A stretch of DNA of 40,458 nt from Desulfosporosinus cupriresistens (GTDB lineage Bacteria; Bacillota; Desulfitobacteriia; Desulfitobacteriales; Desulfitobacteriaceae), in NCBI RefSeq assembly GCF_001707885.1, contig NZ_MASS01000039.1, positions 1 to 40,458 on the forward strand. Direction: 5' to 3'. Position 1 is the stretch's first letter; each line of letters starts with the position of its first letter. Below the pieces are notes generated by a model. The model worked only from the letters and a program-made list of their open reading frames with translations. It was not told the DNA's origin and ran no database searches. A program made the translations under genes and the position numbers. Below are positions 40,456 through 40,458 of the stretch, piece by piece.

Positions 40456-40458
40456 TTT

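Overview
The window looks like chromosome of a Gram-positive, anaerobic, spore-forming member of the Clostridia, most like the Desulfosporosinus/Desulfitobacterium group (Peptococcaceae). This is inferred from the mix of genes: a CotD-like spore coat protein, the EndoA toxin pair, MurT/GatD, an RsbRD-N protein of the kind found in sulfate reducers, many 4Fe-4S proteins, strong AGGAGG-type ribosome binding sites and moderate GC. No rRNA, tRNA, CRISPR array or intact insertion sequence was seen.

Layout. 1-8.1 kb: a type I phosphodiesterase and an MFS transporter (minus strand), a divergent LysR regulator, an EamA transporter with a small winged-helix protein, and threonine ammonia-lyase. 8.1-11.3 kb: a P1B-4 metal-exporting ATPase with a MarR regulator, then a decayed stretch holding the 3' end of a multicopper oxidase and a broken LysE-family gene. 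11.3-14.4 kb: a DUF3786-like protein and a QueG-like iron-sulfur protein under a second MarR regulator flanked by two copies of a 12-bp palindrome, then a CotD-like coat protein.

14.4-30 kb is the most interesting part, an envelope metal/redox region. It starts with an NtrB-like kinase and an NtrC-like sigma-54 activator whose gene carries a frameshift. Divergent to them, behind a good -24/-12 promoter, lie a Met-rich YtkA/FixH-like protein and a CcoG/NapH-like polyferredoxin. A DUF2318 protein, a LolD-like ATPase and two FtsX/MacB-like permeases follow, a set resembling the FetA-F/P19-associated iron systems. Next come an OmpR-type two-component system whose sensor has a Met-rich outer loop, a PepSY protein with GGYGMM repeats, and a thioredoxin-CcdA fusion whose first active-site Cys codon is TGA (probable selenocysteine). 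Two SHOCT-domain membrane proteins at 29.1-29.7 kb share a very similar three-repeat promoter operator with the PepSY gene, so they look like one regulon. I infer handling of copper and/or iron at the cell surface with thiol/selenol chemistry; the metal itself is not shown by the sequence.

30-40.5 kb is more ordinary: a polar amino-acid ABC importer, a possible small RNA with its own promoter and terminator, a two-gene ABC exporter, a class I glutamine amidotransferase (PuuD type), the EndoAI/EndoA toxin-antitoxin pair, MurT/GatD for lipid II amidation and a small membrane protein. The window ends in an unexplained nested inverted repeat.
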